DNA of 64,000 nt from Aquimarina sp. ERC-38 (GTDB taxonomy: Bacteria; Bacteroidota; Bacteroidia; Flavobacteriales; Flavobacteriaceae), in contig NZ_CP098511.1 of NCBI RefSeq assembly GCF_026222555.1, positions 1,221,501-1,285,500 on the forward strand. The letters are read 5' to 3'. The notes below the pieces were generated by a model that saw only the letters and a program-made list of their open reading frames with translations, was not told the DNA's origin and ran no database searches. A program made the position numbers and the translations under genes. Each line of letters opens with the position of its first letter. The stretch's first letter is position 1. Below, in pieces: positions 55,088-63,962 of this stretch.

Positions 55088-56089
55088 ATGGCTATAGACA
55101 ACATTAGGTTAGAAGTAATGCAATTGTTGGAAAAAAAAATCGATACCTATGTATCCCAATTTTTGATTCCAATTGATAAGGTTTGGCAACCCACTGATTT
55201 TTTACCGGATTCACAAAATCCGGACACATTTTTTGACGAGGTTAAAGAGCTTAGAGAATTGGCTAAAGAATTACCCTATGATTTTTGGGTAGTACTGGTA
55301 GGAGATACCATTACGGAAGAGGCACTTCCAACGTATGAGTCCTGGTTGATGGATGTAAAAGGGATTGATCAACATGACGGCAGTCAGGGAAACGGTTGGT
55401 CAAAATGGGTTCGGTACTGGACTAGTGAAGAAAACAGGCATGGGGATGTACTAAACAAGTATCTATATTTATCCGGAAGGGTCAATATGATTGAGATTGA
55501 ACGTACGACACAGCATTTGATTAATGATGGTTTTGATATTGGAACAGATAGAGATCCGTATAAGAATTTTGTATATACCAGTTTTCAGGAATTAGCTACT
55601 TATATATCACATAACCGGGTAGCTAAATTAGCACGTAGTTATTCTAATAAGTCGCTTTCTAAAATGTGTAAGATCATATCTGGAGACGAAATGCGCCATT
55701 ATAATGCATATAGCGAGTTTGTACGTAGTATTTTTGAAGTAGATCCAAGCCAAATGATGATTGCTTTTAAAGATATGATGAAACATAAAATTATCATGCC
55801 CGCTCATTTCTTAAGAGAATCCGGAGATGCGATTGGAACTGCTTTTGAAGAATTCTCGTATGCCGCACAGCGTATTGGAGTATATACGGGTCAGGATTAT
55901 ATTGATATTATGCAAAAGTTAATTGACAAATGGCAAATCGATAAATTAACAGATCTCACCGAAGAAGCTGAAAAAGCCCGTGATTTTGTGATGAAATTAC
56001 CAGCTAGAATGCAACGTTTAAGTGAGCGGATTAAAATACCTGAAAAGAGTTTTCAATTTAAGTGGGTAGAACCAGCTTTGGTAAAGTAA
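55088..56089 (+). CDS. Acyl-ACP desaturase (soluble di-iron)
   Basis: A 333-residue protein of the plant-type acyl-ACP desaturase family. Di-iron ligands are visible in SEENRHGD (E115, H118) and SGDEMRHY (E201, H204). It puts a double bond in acyl chains bound to carrier protein using O2 and reduced ferredoxin. It follows plsC in an operon. Confidence 0.92.
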   Translation: MAIDNIRLEVMQLLEKKIDTYVSQFLIPIDKVWQPTDFLPDSQNPDTFFDEVKELRELAKELPYDFWVVLVGDTITEEALPTYESWLMDVKGIDQHDGSQGNGWSKWVRYWTSEENRHGDVLNKYLYLSGRVNMIEIERTTQHLINDGFDIGTDRDPYKNFVYTSFQELATYISHNRVAKLARSYSNKSLSKMCKIISGDEMRHYNAYSEFVRSIFEVDPSQMMIAFKDMMKHKIIMPAHFLRESGDAIGTAFEEFSYAAQRIGVYTGQDYIDIMQKLIDKWQIDKLTDLTEEAEKARDFVMKLPARMQRLSERIKIPEKSFQFKWVEPALVK

Positions 56090-56328
56090 TATTTAGATTA
56101 AATTACACTCATATTTGGATAAAAATGGATTATTTGCAAAGGATAATCAAATATCAATGTATCCCACCTCTTTTTTACTAAATGAGAAGGGGAGGTTATT
56201 GATAAAAATATACCTATTGGAAAGTTGGAAAAGTTATTGGAAAAAAACTAATTAATAAAATTTCGATATAATTTGGAATTAGTACTAAATGAAGAAAAAT
56301 CATACGTATTCTTAAATCTTTTAAAGAA

Positions 56329-56826
56329 TTGAAAGTTAAAAGTTGTTATATACTAGCAATATTATGTTTATTATTAACAAAGCTAAGCATTGCTCAACAA
56401 TCTTTTAGTCTCTTGAAACAAACTCTTACAGGCCAGAAAGAAATATACTTATCTAAATTTGAAGGTTTTACTACAAAAAGTGATTCAGTTCAGAAGGTTA
56501 AGACTTTTAGAAATTCTGTTTCTTTGAAGAATGAAGTTTTAGATTTAGAATCTAAAAAGAAGGTGCTTGCAGAAATTGATAAAACCTATATTGAGCCTTT
56601 ACCATTTGATGAACCCATAAATTTAAGTGTTAAAGAAGGCAAAAAAAAGATTAAATTAAAGTCTAAAGATTTCCTACTAGTCTTATTTAAAACAGAAGAT
56701 ATTTTGAAGTTAAATTCAAATATTTTAAATTTTCAGGAAGAACTGATAATTAATTCTAAGGATAACTTTCTTAGTAATAGCTGGAAGGGAGTAAGGTGGA
56801 AAAAAGTAGATAAAAAAAAGATATAG
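56329..56826 (+). CDS. Secreted hypothetical protein, probably cut short by a frameshift
   Basis: A 165-residue protein with an N-terminal signal peptide (SCYILAILCLLLTKLSIAQ, cleavage near residue 22). The rest is Lys/Leu-rich with no domain I know. The start is TTG at 56329. It ends at a TAG just after a run of eight A (56812-56819), and the -1 frame stays open for 45 more codons. The 239-base gap before it shows no gene. Confidence 0.6.
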   Translation: MKVKSCYILAILCLLLTKLSIAQQSFSLLKQTLTGQKEIYLSKFEGFTTKSDSVQKVKTFRNSVSLKNEVLDLESKKKVLAEIDKTYIEPLPFDEPINLSVKEGKKKIKLKSKDFLLVLFKTEDILKLNSNILNFQEELIINSKDNFLSNSWKGVRWKKVDKKKI

Positions 56827-56957
56827 TTTTAGTAATTACTTTAGGAGTTTTAGATAATACAGGTAAAATTTATTTAGAGACTAAACAAAGAAGTAATAAA
56901 TCTCAGACAGAAACTTCGGATAAAAAGTATTTAAGAAAGAGATATTTACAGCTTTAA
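56823..56957 (+). pseudogene. Out-of-frame continuation of the preceding gene
   Basis: In the -1 frame the DNA reads IVLVITLGVLDNTGKIYLET, then KQRSNKSQTETSDKKYLRKR and YLQL, to TAA at 56955. It has no start of its own and looks protein-like. It probably was, or is by slippage, the C-terminus of the secreted protein. Confidence 0.45.
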
Positions 56958-56984
56958 GATGTTCTATTAAATATTAATTTTCAA

Positions 56985-57653
56985 TTGACTGAAGTTCAAA
57001 CTAAACAAATAGAAGAAACCATTGGGTTCGTAAAAAACACTTTGCAAGAAGCGGAGGGTGGACATGATTGGTTTCATACGCAAAGAGTATTCCGAAATGC
57101 GTTACACATAGGAGAAGAAGAAAACGCGGATTTATTTATCGTAGGTTTAGGAGCCTTACTTCATGATATTGCAGACTCAAAGTTTTATGACGGTGATGAA
57201 GATATTGGTCCTCAAATGGCACAAGACTTTATGAATAAAATCAAAGTAAGTAAGTCTGTACAACAAGAAGTAATTCGTATCATTCAGCATATTTCTTTTA
57301 AAGGAGGTAACTTTAAACAAGGTTATAAATCCATTGAACTGGATGTAGTTCAGGATGCAGATCGGTTGGATGCCCTGGGCGCTATCGGGATTGCCCGTTG
57401 TTTTAACTACGGCGGATTTAAAAATCGAAAATTATACGATCCTGAAATACTTCCTGATCTCAAAATGGATAAGGAGACTTATAAAAAGTCCGAAGCTCCG
57501 ACAATCAATCATTTTTACGAAAAATTATTGTTGCTAAAAGACCGGATGAATACAAATACGGGTAAGCAACTGGCAGAAGAGCGTCATAACTATATGGAAA
57601 ATTTCTTAGAACAGTTTTATAGGGAGTGGAATATGGATATTAAACAACTTTAA
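56985..57653 (+). CDS. HD-domain metal-dependent phosphohydrolase
   Basis: A 222-residue protein with the HD set: GGHDWFHTQRVFRNALHIG (H27, H31), LGALLHDIADSKF (H60-D61) and QDADRLDALGAIGIARCF. It resembles YedJ/YpgQ-like hydrolases of nucleotides or related phosphates. Its exact substrate is unknown. The start is TTG at 56985. It converges with the radical SAM gene, the two overlapping by 4 bases at their ends. Confidence 0.9.
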   Translation: MTEVQTKQIEETIGFVKNTLQEAEGGHDWFHTQRVFRNALHIGEEENADLFIVGLGALLHDIADSKFYDGDEDIGPQMAQDFMNKIKVSKSVQQEVIRIIQHISFKGGNFKQGYKSIELDVVQDADRLDALGAIGIARCFNYGGFKNRKLYDPEILPDLKMDKETYKKSEAPTINHFYEKLLLLKDRMNTNTGKQLAEERHNYMENFLEQFYREWNMDIKQL

Positions 57654-58705
57654 AACAATGCCAACTGTCCGGTTTTAAACTGATGGTGTAACTCGCAATT
57701 AAGCCGGATAGGTTTTTGATTCGGAAAATACTTTCTTCGGGCAATAGCAATTTGTTGATGAATTTGATTGGCAACAGGTCCGGATCCGCTTTTACGTAAT
57801 CCGAACTCACTGTTATTCAAATTACCCTGATGGCATTGTTTAATTAAACTTAAAACTTTGTCCTTCTTGTCAGGTAACACCTCTGTGATCCAATCTGTAA
57901 AGATTTTTCCAATTGCACCGTTTAAACGTACTACTGTAAAACCAAGTGATCGAGCTCCTAGACTTGATGTTATTTTAGCTACAGGTAGTATTTCATGGCT
58001 GTTAATTCCAGGAATAATAGGAGCAATCATGACAGAGGTAGGTATGCCATTTTTAGTTAGTTCTTCTAAAGTTTGTAATCGTTTTTTAATAGTAGCTGTT
58101 CTAGGTTCTACTAACCTTCTGGTGGCTTCGGATAAAGTAGTTATGGATAAGTAAACAGAAACGAGGTTAAAAGAAGCCAATTCTTTAATAATATCCAGAT
58201 CTCTTAGAATTAAAGAGTTTTTAGTAACAATGCCTACAGGATGTCGGTATTTTAAAAATATTTTTAATAGTGAACGGGTGATTTCTAACTTCTTTTCGAT
58301 AGGTTGATAACAATCTGTGTTTCCTGACATACCGATAGGAATTGCTTTCCATTGCGGACTTTTAAACTTGGCTTCTAACAGTTCAACCGCATTTTGTTTG
58401 ACTAAGATTTTACTTTCAAAATCCAGTCCGGCATTATACCCCCAATATTCATGACTATTTCTGGCAAAACAATATATACACCCGTGTTCGCATCCTTGAT
58501 ACGCATTTAGAGAATACAACATATGCACATCCGGACTAGGTACTTTGTTAATAATAGTTTTGGGAAAAGTAGGAATAAAAGTTGTTTTAATGTTAGATGT
58601 TTCATCCTCCTTTGATAAATATTCTAGAAAATCAGCTCGTATTTCTTCTGAAAATTCTGAAAACTTATGATTATTAACTTTTTGCGCACCTCTTCCTTTA
58701 ATCAT
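57650..58705 (-). CDS. PA0069-family radical SAM protein
   Basis: A 351-residue protein with the Fe-S motif C72-EHG-C76-IY-C79 in YQGCEHGCIYCFARNSHEYW, then MSGNTDCYQPIEKKLEITR and TKNSLILRDLDII. It belongs to the SplB-like PA0069 family. The function is not established; a DNA-repair or nucleic-acid role has been proposed from similarity to spore photoproduct lyase. It is divergent from the TIR gene. Confidence 0.92.
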   Translation of the reverse strand: MIKGRGAQKVNNHKFSEFSEEIRADFLEYLSKEDETSNIKTTFIPTFPKTIINKVPSPDVHMLYSLNAYQGCEHGCIYCFARNSHEYWGYNAGLDFESKILVKQNAVELLEAKFKSPQWKAIPIGMSGNTDCYQPIEKKLEITRSLLKIFLKYRHPVGIVTKNSLILRDLDIIKELASFNLVSVYLSITTLSEATRRLVEPRTATIKKRLQTLEELTKNGIPTSVMIAPIIPGINSHEILPVAKITSSLGARSLGFTVVRLNGAIGKIFTDWITEVLPDKKDKVLSLIKQCHQGNLNNSEFGLRKSGSGPVANQIHQQIAIARRKYFPNQKPIRLNCELHHQFKTGQLALF

Positions 58706-58743
58706 TTAATAGAAATTTGAGGTATAAAAGTAAAACATTTATT

Positions 58744-58775
58744 GGAAAAATTCCTATAAAATTTGGAATATTTCC
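58744..58775. promoter_or_regulatory. Pair of phased palindromes in the TIR promoter
   Basis: GGAAAAATTCC (58744-58754) and GGAATATTTCC (58765-58775) share GGAA-N3-TTCC with centres 21 bp apart, about two helix turns. The second overlaps the -33 element of the TIR promoter. It looks like a two-site operator. Confidence 0.5.
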
Positions 58776-58794
58776 ATATTAAAATGTAACTTTG
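58762..58794 (+). promoter_or_regulatory. Promoter of the TIR gene
   Basis: TTTG at 58762-58765 and TAACTTTG at 58787-58794, 21 bases apart, fit the -33/-7 consensus. The transcript would start near 58801, about 35 bases before the ATG. Confidence 0.6.
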
Positions 58795-58835
58795 TATAGG
58801 AAGTATATGAGTGGAATTTAGGAAAAATAATAGTA

Positions 58836-59828
58836 ATGATACGTAACAAACAATTTGAATATGATGTCGCTCTATCATTTGCCGGTGAAAACCGGGAATA
58901 TGTAAGGGAAGTGGCAGAAATATTGCAAACAAAGGGGGTACGTGTTTTTTACGATGTATTTGAAGAAGATAATCTATGGGGAAAAAATTTGTACGAATAT
59001 CTATCCGATGTATATCAGAATAAAGCACGTTATACCGTAATTTTTATTTCAAAATATTACAATAAAAAACTATGGACCAATCATGAGAGAGTGGCCATGC
59101 AGGCAAGAGCTTTTCAGGAAAGTCATGAATATATTTTACCAGCACGCTTTGATAATACGGAGATCCCCGGGATTTTACGTACCATAGGCTATATTGATCT
59201 TAATTATAAATCCTCACACGAATTTGCTATGTTAATTGAAAAAAAAGTAAAAAAATCAAAACTATCTCAAAGTGAAAAATCAATCAAAACTGTAAAAAGA
59301 GCAATCCAAAAACCCTTTTTATTCACGGTGCGGTTATGTACTATTAAAGGAGTACCCATCCGAAAAGCTAATGTGGTACTCATTGCTCCTAACTCTACCT
59401 ATCTTGAAGGTTTAAGCGATGAAAACGGATATGCATATTTTGTTATTCGAACCAAGAATAAATTTACAATGTTGGTAGCCCATTCGTTTTATAAAGCACA
59501 AACTTTAAGGGAAGTTGATCCGGTTAATGACAGCAATCTTATTTTACATAAAGACAAAAGCGGTGGATCATTTATTCTGCACAAATCGGGTTTAATCCCA
59601 GGTATCTCCGGAAAAATCGAGAGTATAAAAAAACGCAATGAAACTATCTATGTAACAGGTGATAATATTGCAATTTCTAATAACTACGGACAAACTCATA
59701 AAACCGAATTAAACAAGACTTTATTAATAGAAGATAATCAAGGAAAATTAATACATTTAGCCTTCAGATTTGTTCACGCCGGTTTAGCTCTGGTTGATTA
59801 TAAAAAGATTATCTCAGAGCATGTTTAA
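58836..59828 (+). CDS. TIR-domain protein with a C-terminal beta-rich extension
   Basis: A 330-residue protein. Residues 6-140 form a bacterial TIR domain: EYDVALSFAGENREYVREVA, VFYDVFEEDNLWGKNLYEYL with candidate catalytic E54, ARYTVIFISKYYNKKLWTNH and LPARFDNTEIPGI. Residues 150-235 look like a carboxypeptidase-regulatory-type beta-sandwich (GVPIRKANVVLIAPNSTYLE, GLSDENGYAYFVI). The last 90 residues are beta-rich and unknown. TIR proteins of this kind often cleave NAD+ in antiphage defence; that is inferred here. No signal peptide is seen. Confidence 0.85.
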   Translation: MIRNKQFEYDVALSFAGENREYVREVAEILQTKGVRVFYDVFEEDNLWGKNLYEYLSDVYQNKARYTVIFISKYYNKKLWTNHERVAMQARAFQESHEYILPARFDNTEIPGILRTIGYIDLNYKSSHEFAMLIEKKVKKSKLSQSEKSIKTVKRAIQKPFLFTVRLCTIKGVPIRKANVVLIAPNSTYLEGLSDENGYAYFVIRTKNKFTMLVAHSFYKAQTLREVDPVNDSNLILHKDKSGGSFILHKSGLIPGISGKIESIKKRNETIYVTGDNIAISNNYGQTHKTELNKTLLIEDNQGKLIHLAFRFVHAGLALVDYKKIISEHV

Positions 59829-59867
59829 ATAAAGCAGAAAGGCCTGAACTATAAATAACAAGGGCTT

Positions 59868-60923
59868 ATGAATTATTTTAGTTGGATTATAGTAGTATTA
59901 GTTATTACAGGATGTGCTGAGCAGAAGCAAAGTACAATAGCAATAGAAAAGAATACACCTGTTTTAGAGCAAAAGGATGAGCTTCCAACTTTTGGCATTG
60001 CAATTCATGGCGGGGCAGGAACCATTCTCAAAAAAAATATGTCCGTAGAGAAGGAGCAAGCTTATAGAGCGGTTTTAGAAAATGCAATACGGACAGGTCA
60101 TAAAATTTTAAAGAGCGGGGGTACTAGTCTGGAAGCGGTTGAGAAAACAATTAATATTTTAGAAGACTCCCCTTTATTTAACGCAGGAAAAGGTGCGGTT
60201 TTTACCAATAATGGAACTAATGAATTGGATGCTTCTATCATGGATGGGAGTAATTTAAATGCCGGAGCAGTTTCAGGAGTTACCACCATAAAAAACCCGA
60301 TTAATTTGGCTAAGGAGGTAATGCTAAACTCACCTCATGTAATGTTATCCGGAACCGGGGCAGAAGTATTTGCAAAACAGCAAAATATTGAAATGGTAGA
60401 TCCTGCTTATTTCTATACGGAAGATCGAATGAAATCCCTTGAAAAAGTAAAAAATGCGGAATTAAAAAAAGATAAAATGGCTTTTTATGATGAAAGCATT
60501 CGGAACTCAAAATTCGGAACGGTAGGTTGTGTTGCTTTGGATAAAAACGGTAACCTGGCGGCAGGTACATCTACCGGTGGTATGACTAATAAAAAATGGA
60601 ACCGGATTGGTGATGCTCCCATTATTGGAGCCGGTACCTATGCTAATAATAAGACCTGTGCGGTTTCTAGTACCGGTTGGGGTGAATTCTTTATTCGAGG
60701 TGTTGTGGCCTATGATATTTCCGCGATGATGGAATATAAAAACCTGTCGTTACAAGAAGCTGCTACTGAAGTAATTCAAAAGAAAGTTCCCCAATTGGGA
60801 GGAAGTGGAGGTATTATTGCTATAGACCATCAGGGTAACGTTGCTATGGAGTTTAACACGGCAGGAATGTATCGTGCAACCATGGATAGTAAAGGCGAGT
60901 TAAATATTGGGATTTATAAGTAG
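59868..60923 (+). CDS. Isoaspartyl peptidase/L-asparaginase, lipoprotein
   Basis: A 351-residue N-terminal-nucleophile hydrolase. The signal peptide ends in lipobox VITGC (C16). The enzyme part shows FGIAIHGGAG, PLFNAGKGAVFT, ELDASIMDG, the self-cleavage site G217-T218 in KFGTVGCVALD, and GTSTGGMTNKKWNRIGDAPI. It splits isoaspartyl dipeptides or asparagine in the periplasm. Confidence 0.94.
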   Translation: MNYFSWIIVVLVITGCAEQKQSTIAIEKNTPVLEQKDELPTFGIAIHGGAGTILKKNMSVEKEQAYRAVLENAIRTGHKILKSGGTSLEAVEKTINILEDSPLFNAGKGAVFTNNGTNELDASIMDGSNLNAGAVSGVTTIKNPINLAKEVMLNSPHVMLSGTGAEVFAKQQNIEMVDPAYFYTEDRMKSLEKVKNAELKKDKMAFYDESIRNSKFGTVGCVALDKNGNLAAGTSTGGMTNKKWNRIGDAPIIGAGTYANNKTCAVSSTGWGEFFIRGVVAYDISAMMEYKNLSLQEAATEVIQKKVPQLGGSGGIIAIDHQGNVAMEFNTAGMYRATMDSKGELNIGIYK

Positions 60924-61074
60924 TATAGTAATAACTATCTTTGTTTTTAAGCTAAAGTAATGATTACCAGTAAGCCAATAAATAACTTTGGTATGAATTT
61001 AGATATCACTTATAAATACTATTAGTAATAGTTTTTTATTTTTACGTAAATTCCAAATGATTAACTGATTTAAT

Positions 61075-61458
61075 ATGGACAAATTACATTTAACTGCAGA
61101 TTTAGGTTTTGATAATGGAAAGTATTATGTCGGTCTTTCATTAGTAGAATTCGAAGAAGATAATGTTACTATAATTTATTCTCCTGCTTTAGATTTAAGT
61201 GGATACGGTTATAGTCAATCTGAAGCCAAACAGTCATTTTCTGAAGCACTACAAGAGTTTTTTCGTTATACAAGTAATAAAAAAACTTTAGAAAAAGTTC
61301 TTAAAGATTTAGGTTGGGTGATAAAAGGTTCTAAAAAGAAGTCTAAATTCAATCCTCCAAAAGATTCTGATTTAATTTCGTTAAATCCGTTATACAATGA
61401 AATTGTCAACAATAAAAGTTATAAAGTTTCACGAGAAAATGTAGAGTTCGCTTACTAA
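61075..61458 (+). CDS. HicB-like antitoxin
   Basis: A 127-residue protein. The segment YSPALDLSGYGYSQSEAKQS, then FSEALQEFFRYTSN, resembles the partial RNase H fold of HicB antitoxins (G-x-G-x-S/T-x-x-E-A). No obvious C-terminal DNA-binding domain is seen, though the Lys-rich KGSKKKSKFNPP may help. It lies 6 bases before a HicA-like toxin gene, in antitoxin-first order. An alternative is a stand-alone HicB-fold protein. Confidence 0.7.
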   Translation: MDKLHLTADLGFDNGKYYVGLSLVEFEEDNVTIIYSPALDLSGYGYSQSEAKQSFSEALQEFFRYTSNKKTLEKVLKDLGWVIKGSKKKSKFNPPKDSDLISLNPLYNEIVNNKSYKVSRENVEFAY

Positions 61459-61464
61459 TCTTTT

Positions 61465-61695
61465 ATGTCTACTAAACATTTAAGAAATATTCCTCTAAGT
61501 TTATATCGTAAATTTTTAAAAGATCAGGGATGTACTTGTAATAGAACAAAAGGTGGTCATGAACATTGGTCAAGAAGTGATTTATTAAGACCTATTACTG
61601 TTCAAACACACGTTGACCCTGTACCTGAATTTATTATCAAAAATGCATTAAGACAGTTAGGTCTGTCTAAAAAGGACTTTTTAGATTGGATTTGA
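61465..61695 (+). CDS. HicA-like mRNA interferase toxin
   Basis: A 76-residue protein with the HicA pattern: LRNIPLSLYRKFLKDQGCTC, then NRTKGGHEHWSR with the catalytic-type His near residue 32, and the C-terminal IIKNALRQLGLSKKDFL. HicA binds and cleaves mRNA until neutralised by HicB. It follows its likely antitoxin by 6 bases. Confidence 0.8.
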   Translation: MSTKHLRNIPLSLYRKFLKDQGCTCNRTKGGHEHWSRSDLLRPITVQTHVDPVPEFIIKNALRQLGLSKKDFLDWI

Positions 61696-62027
61696 GTTAT
61701 GTAGTAAATTTACCAAAGAATTATTTTCACTTTTCTGTATAGCTATAGAAGTACATCTATACCTCAACTTTTCTAATATTACAATTTCAATTATCAAACT
61801 ATCCCAATAACTTATTCTCTACTTCCCAAGTGTAGCTGCTGGTTTATATTTCTTGTTTCAAAAAAAGTGCGATTATTTAAACACAGATTAACGCTATCTT
61901 AAATACTATTAAAACTTTTGAATAATTCTATTCAAAATGGCAACAAGGCGTAAAGAAGTAAAAATTACTTCTTACCTTAGTTTTAAACCACTTTTAAAAC
62001 TTACAAAAATTCATAAAATTCACACAT
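61696..62027. other. 332-base intergenic region with a perfect hairpin
   Basis: No gene recognised. AAGAAGTAA (61953-61961), loop AAA, TTACTTCTT (61965-61973) forms a perfect 9-bp stem about 55 bases before the protease ATG. No T-run follows, so it is not a clear terminator. Confidence 0.5.
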
Positions 62028-63962
62028 ATGAAAAGAATCTTAAGTCTAATAGCAGCAACCCTGTTATTTTCTAGTACCGCAGTCACCCAAATTAGTAATG
62101 GGGGGTTGCCACCTTCCTTCAATAATCTTGATTTAAAGTCTAATACGGCACACACGGTTAAAATGCCAAAGATTGATTATCAAAAAATGCTGGCAAGTGA
62201 TTTATCTTCTACCTCTAAAGAAGAACCTCTACGCTTTGCTTATGCTCATCAATTAAATCTTTCTCCGGAAAATTCGGGAACTTGGTATACTGATAGTGAA
62301 GGAAATAAATACTGGAAACTTTCTATTTTATCCGAAGGAGCCAAATCTCTAAACCTAAGTTTCTCTGACTTTTATTTACCGGAAAGTGCTCAACTCTTTA
62401 TTTATAATAAGGACCGAACCGATATTAAAGGTGCATTTACATACTCCAATAATAAAAAATCAAGACAATTTGGTACCGCCCCTGTAAAAGGTGATTTTAT
62501 TACTATTGAATACTTTGAACCTAAGGGTACTAAAACTCCTTATGCCTTAAAAATTGAAACGGTAGCTCATGATTATCGAGATGTTTTTAAACTAGCTAAA
62601 AGTTTTAACAGTTCAGGCTCTTGTAATATTAATGTAAATTGTGAAGAAGGGGATGATTGGCAGAATCAAAAGCGCTCTGTGGCCTTAATCACTTTAAGTA
62701 ATGGTACTCGCTGGTGTACCGGCTCTTTAATCAATAATGAAGATAATGATGGCACTCCTTATTTTTTAACTGCAAATCATTGCCTATCTAATGATGTGAA
62801 TAGATGGGTATTTTACTTTAATTATGAATCCGGTGATTGTACCAATGAGGATAGCGTTTTAAATCAATCTATTTCCGGTTCAGAAGTATTAGCCTCCGGG
62901 AGTAGTTCCGATTATTTATTACTAAAACTATCTTCAGAACCCCCGGCTAGTTATAACGTATATTATTCCGGGTGGGATGCTACCAGTACTATTCCTTCGG
63001 AAACTGTTGCTATTCATCATCCGGCAGGTGATATAAAAAAAATATCTTTTGATAATGATGCCCCAAAAATTTCTAATTATGTATCTCCGGAACCTGCTAC
63101 ACACTGGGAAGTTGTAGATTGGGACTTAGGAACTACTGAAAAAGGTTCTTCGGGTTCTCCCTTATTTAATACAGATAAACGTATTGTTGGACAATTGCAT
63201 GGGGGAGCAGCTGCTTGTGGAAATAATCAACCGGATTATTACGGAAGGTTCAGTAATAGCTTTCCGAATTTTAAAGAATATCTATCAAAAAATAGAAATC
63301 TAACCGTACTGGATGGTTATAATCCTACATTTAATACAAGCTGTACTAAAATAGATATCACGTTGACCTTAGATAATTATCCGGAGGAGACTTCCTGGGA
63401 TTTAAAAAATGATTCCGGTGCCATCGTACGTAGTGGTAGTAATTACCGTAATGTAGCTGATGGAACCGTTATCAATGAAAACTATTGTTTGCCTTCCGGC
63501 TGTTATACCTTTACCATCTATGATTCCTACGGAGATGGGATGTGCTGTGGATATGGTTCAGGATCATATCAGGTTTCAGATGCCAGTGGCATATTAGCTT
63601 CCGGAGCTACGTTTACTGATTCCGAATCCAGTACATTTTGTATAGGAGCAAAACGTTCTCCTACCAGTATAAATCGTAGTTTGACTGAGTTTTCAATTAT
63701 TCAACCTTTAAACGAAATAAAGTTATATCCTAATCCGGTAAAAGATGTGCTATTTGTAGATTATAAATTGAAAGAAGGGTCTTCAGTAATACTTTCACTT
63801 TTTGATATGACCGGTAGGCAATTACAAACTTTTAACTTAAAAGATGATAGTCAGTTTGATGCAAATCAGATATCTGTTGCCAACCTACCTTCTGGTAATT
63901 ATTTTATAAAAGCTAGAGAAAACACAAATGTAGTAGTTAAGAAATTTGTAGTGGTGAAGTAA
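62028..63962 (+). CDS. Secreted trypsin-like serine protease with type IX sorting domain
   Basis: A 644-residue protein. Signal peptide (residues 1-20), a propeptide-like region to about 195, then an S1-type lysyl-endopeptidase-like domain with H251 (FLTANHC), D295 (SSDYLLLKL) and S375 (KGSSGSPLF). A Cys-rich beta module follows (about 433-545, with LPSGCYTFTIYDSYGDGMCC). The C-terminal 80 residues (IKLYPNPVKDVLFVDY, LFDMTGRQLQTF, LPSGNYFIKA) are a type A sorting signal for the type IX system, of which sprE in this window is a part. The window ends shortly after. Confidence 0.95.
   Translation: MKRILSLIAATLLFSSTAVTQISNGGLPPSFNNLDLKSNTAHTVKMPKIDYQKMLASDLSSTSKEEPLRFAYAHQLNLSPENSGTWYTDSEGNKYWKLSILSEGAKSLNLSFSDFYLPESAQLFIYNKDRTDIKGAFTYSNNKKSRQFGTAPVKGDFITIEYFEPKGTKTPYALKIETVAHDYRDVFKLAKSFNSSGSCNINVNCEEGDDWQNQKRSVALITLSNGTRWCTGSLINNEDNDGTPYFLTANHCLSNDVNRWVFYFNYESGDCTNEDSVLNQSISGSEVLASGSSSDYLLLKLSSEPPASYNVYYSGWDATSTIPSETVAIHHPAGDIKKISFDNDAPKISNYVSPEPATHWEVVDWDLGTTEKGSSGSPLFNTDKRIVGQLHGGAAACGNNQPDYYGRFSNSFPNFKEYLSKNRNLTVLDGYNPTFNTSCTKIDITLTLDNYPEETSWDLKNDSGAIVRSGSNYRNVADGTVINENYCLPSGCYTFTIYDSYGDGMCCGYGSGSYQVSDASGILASGATFTDSESSTFCIGAKRSPTSINRSLTEFSIIQPLNEIKLYPNPVKDVLFVDYKLKEGSSVILSLFDMTGRQLQTFNLKDDSQFDANQISVANLPSGNYFIKARENTNVVVKKFVVVK

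Noticed and set aside
58836..61695. A defence island comprising the TIR gene and the HicBA-like pair
   Set aside because: An isoaspartyl peptidase lipoprotein lies between them, and no other defence gene, integrase or att-like repeat is seen.
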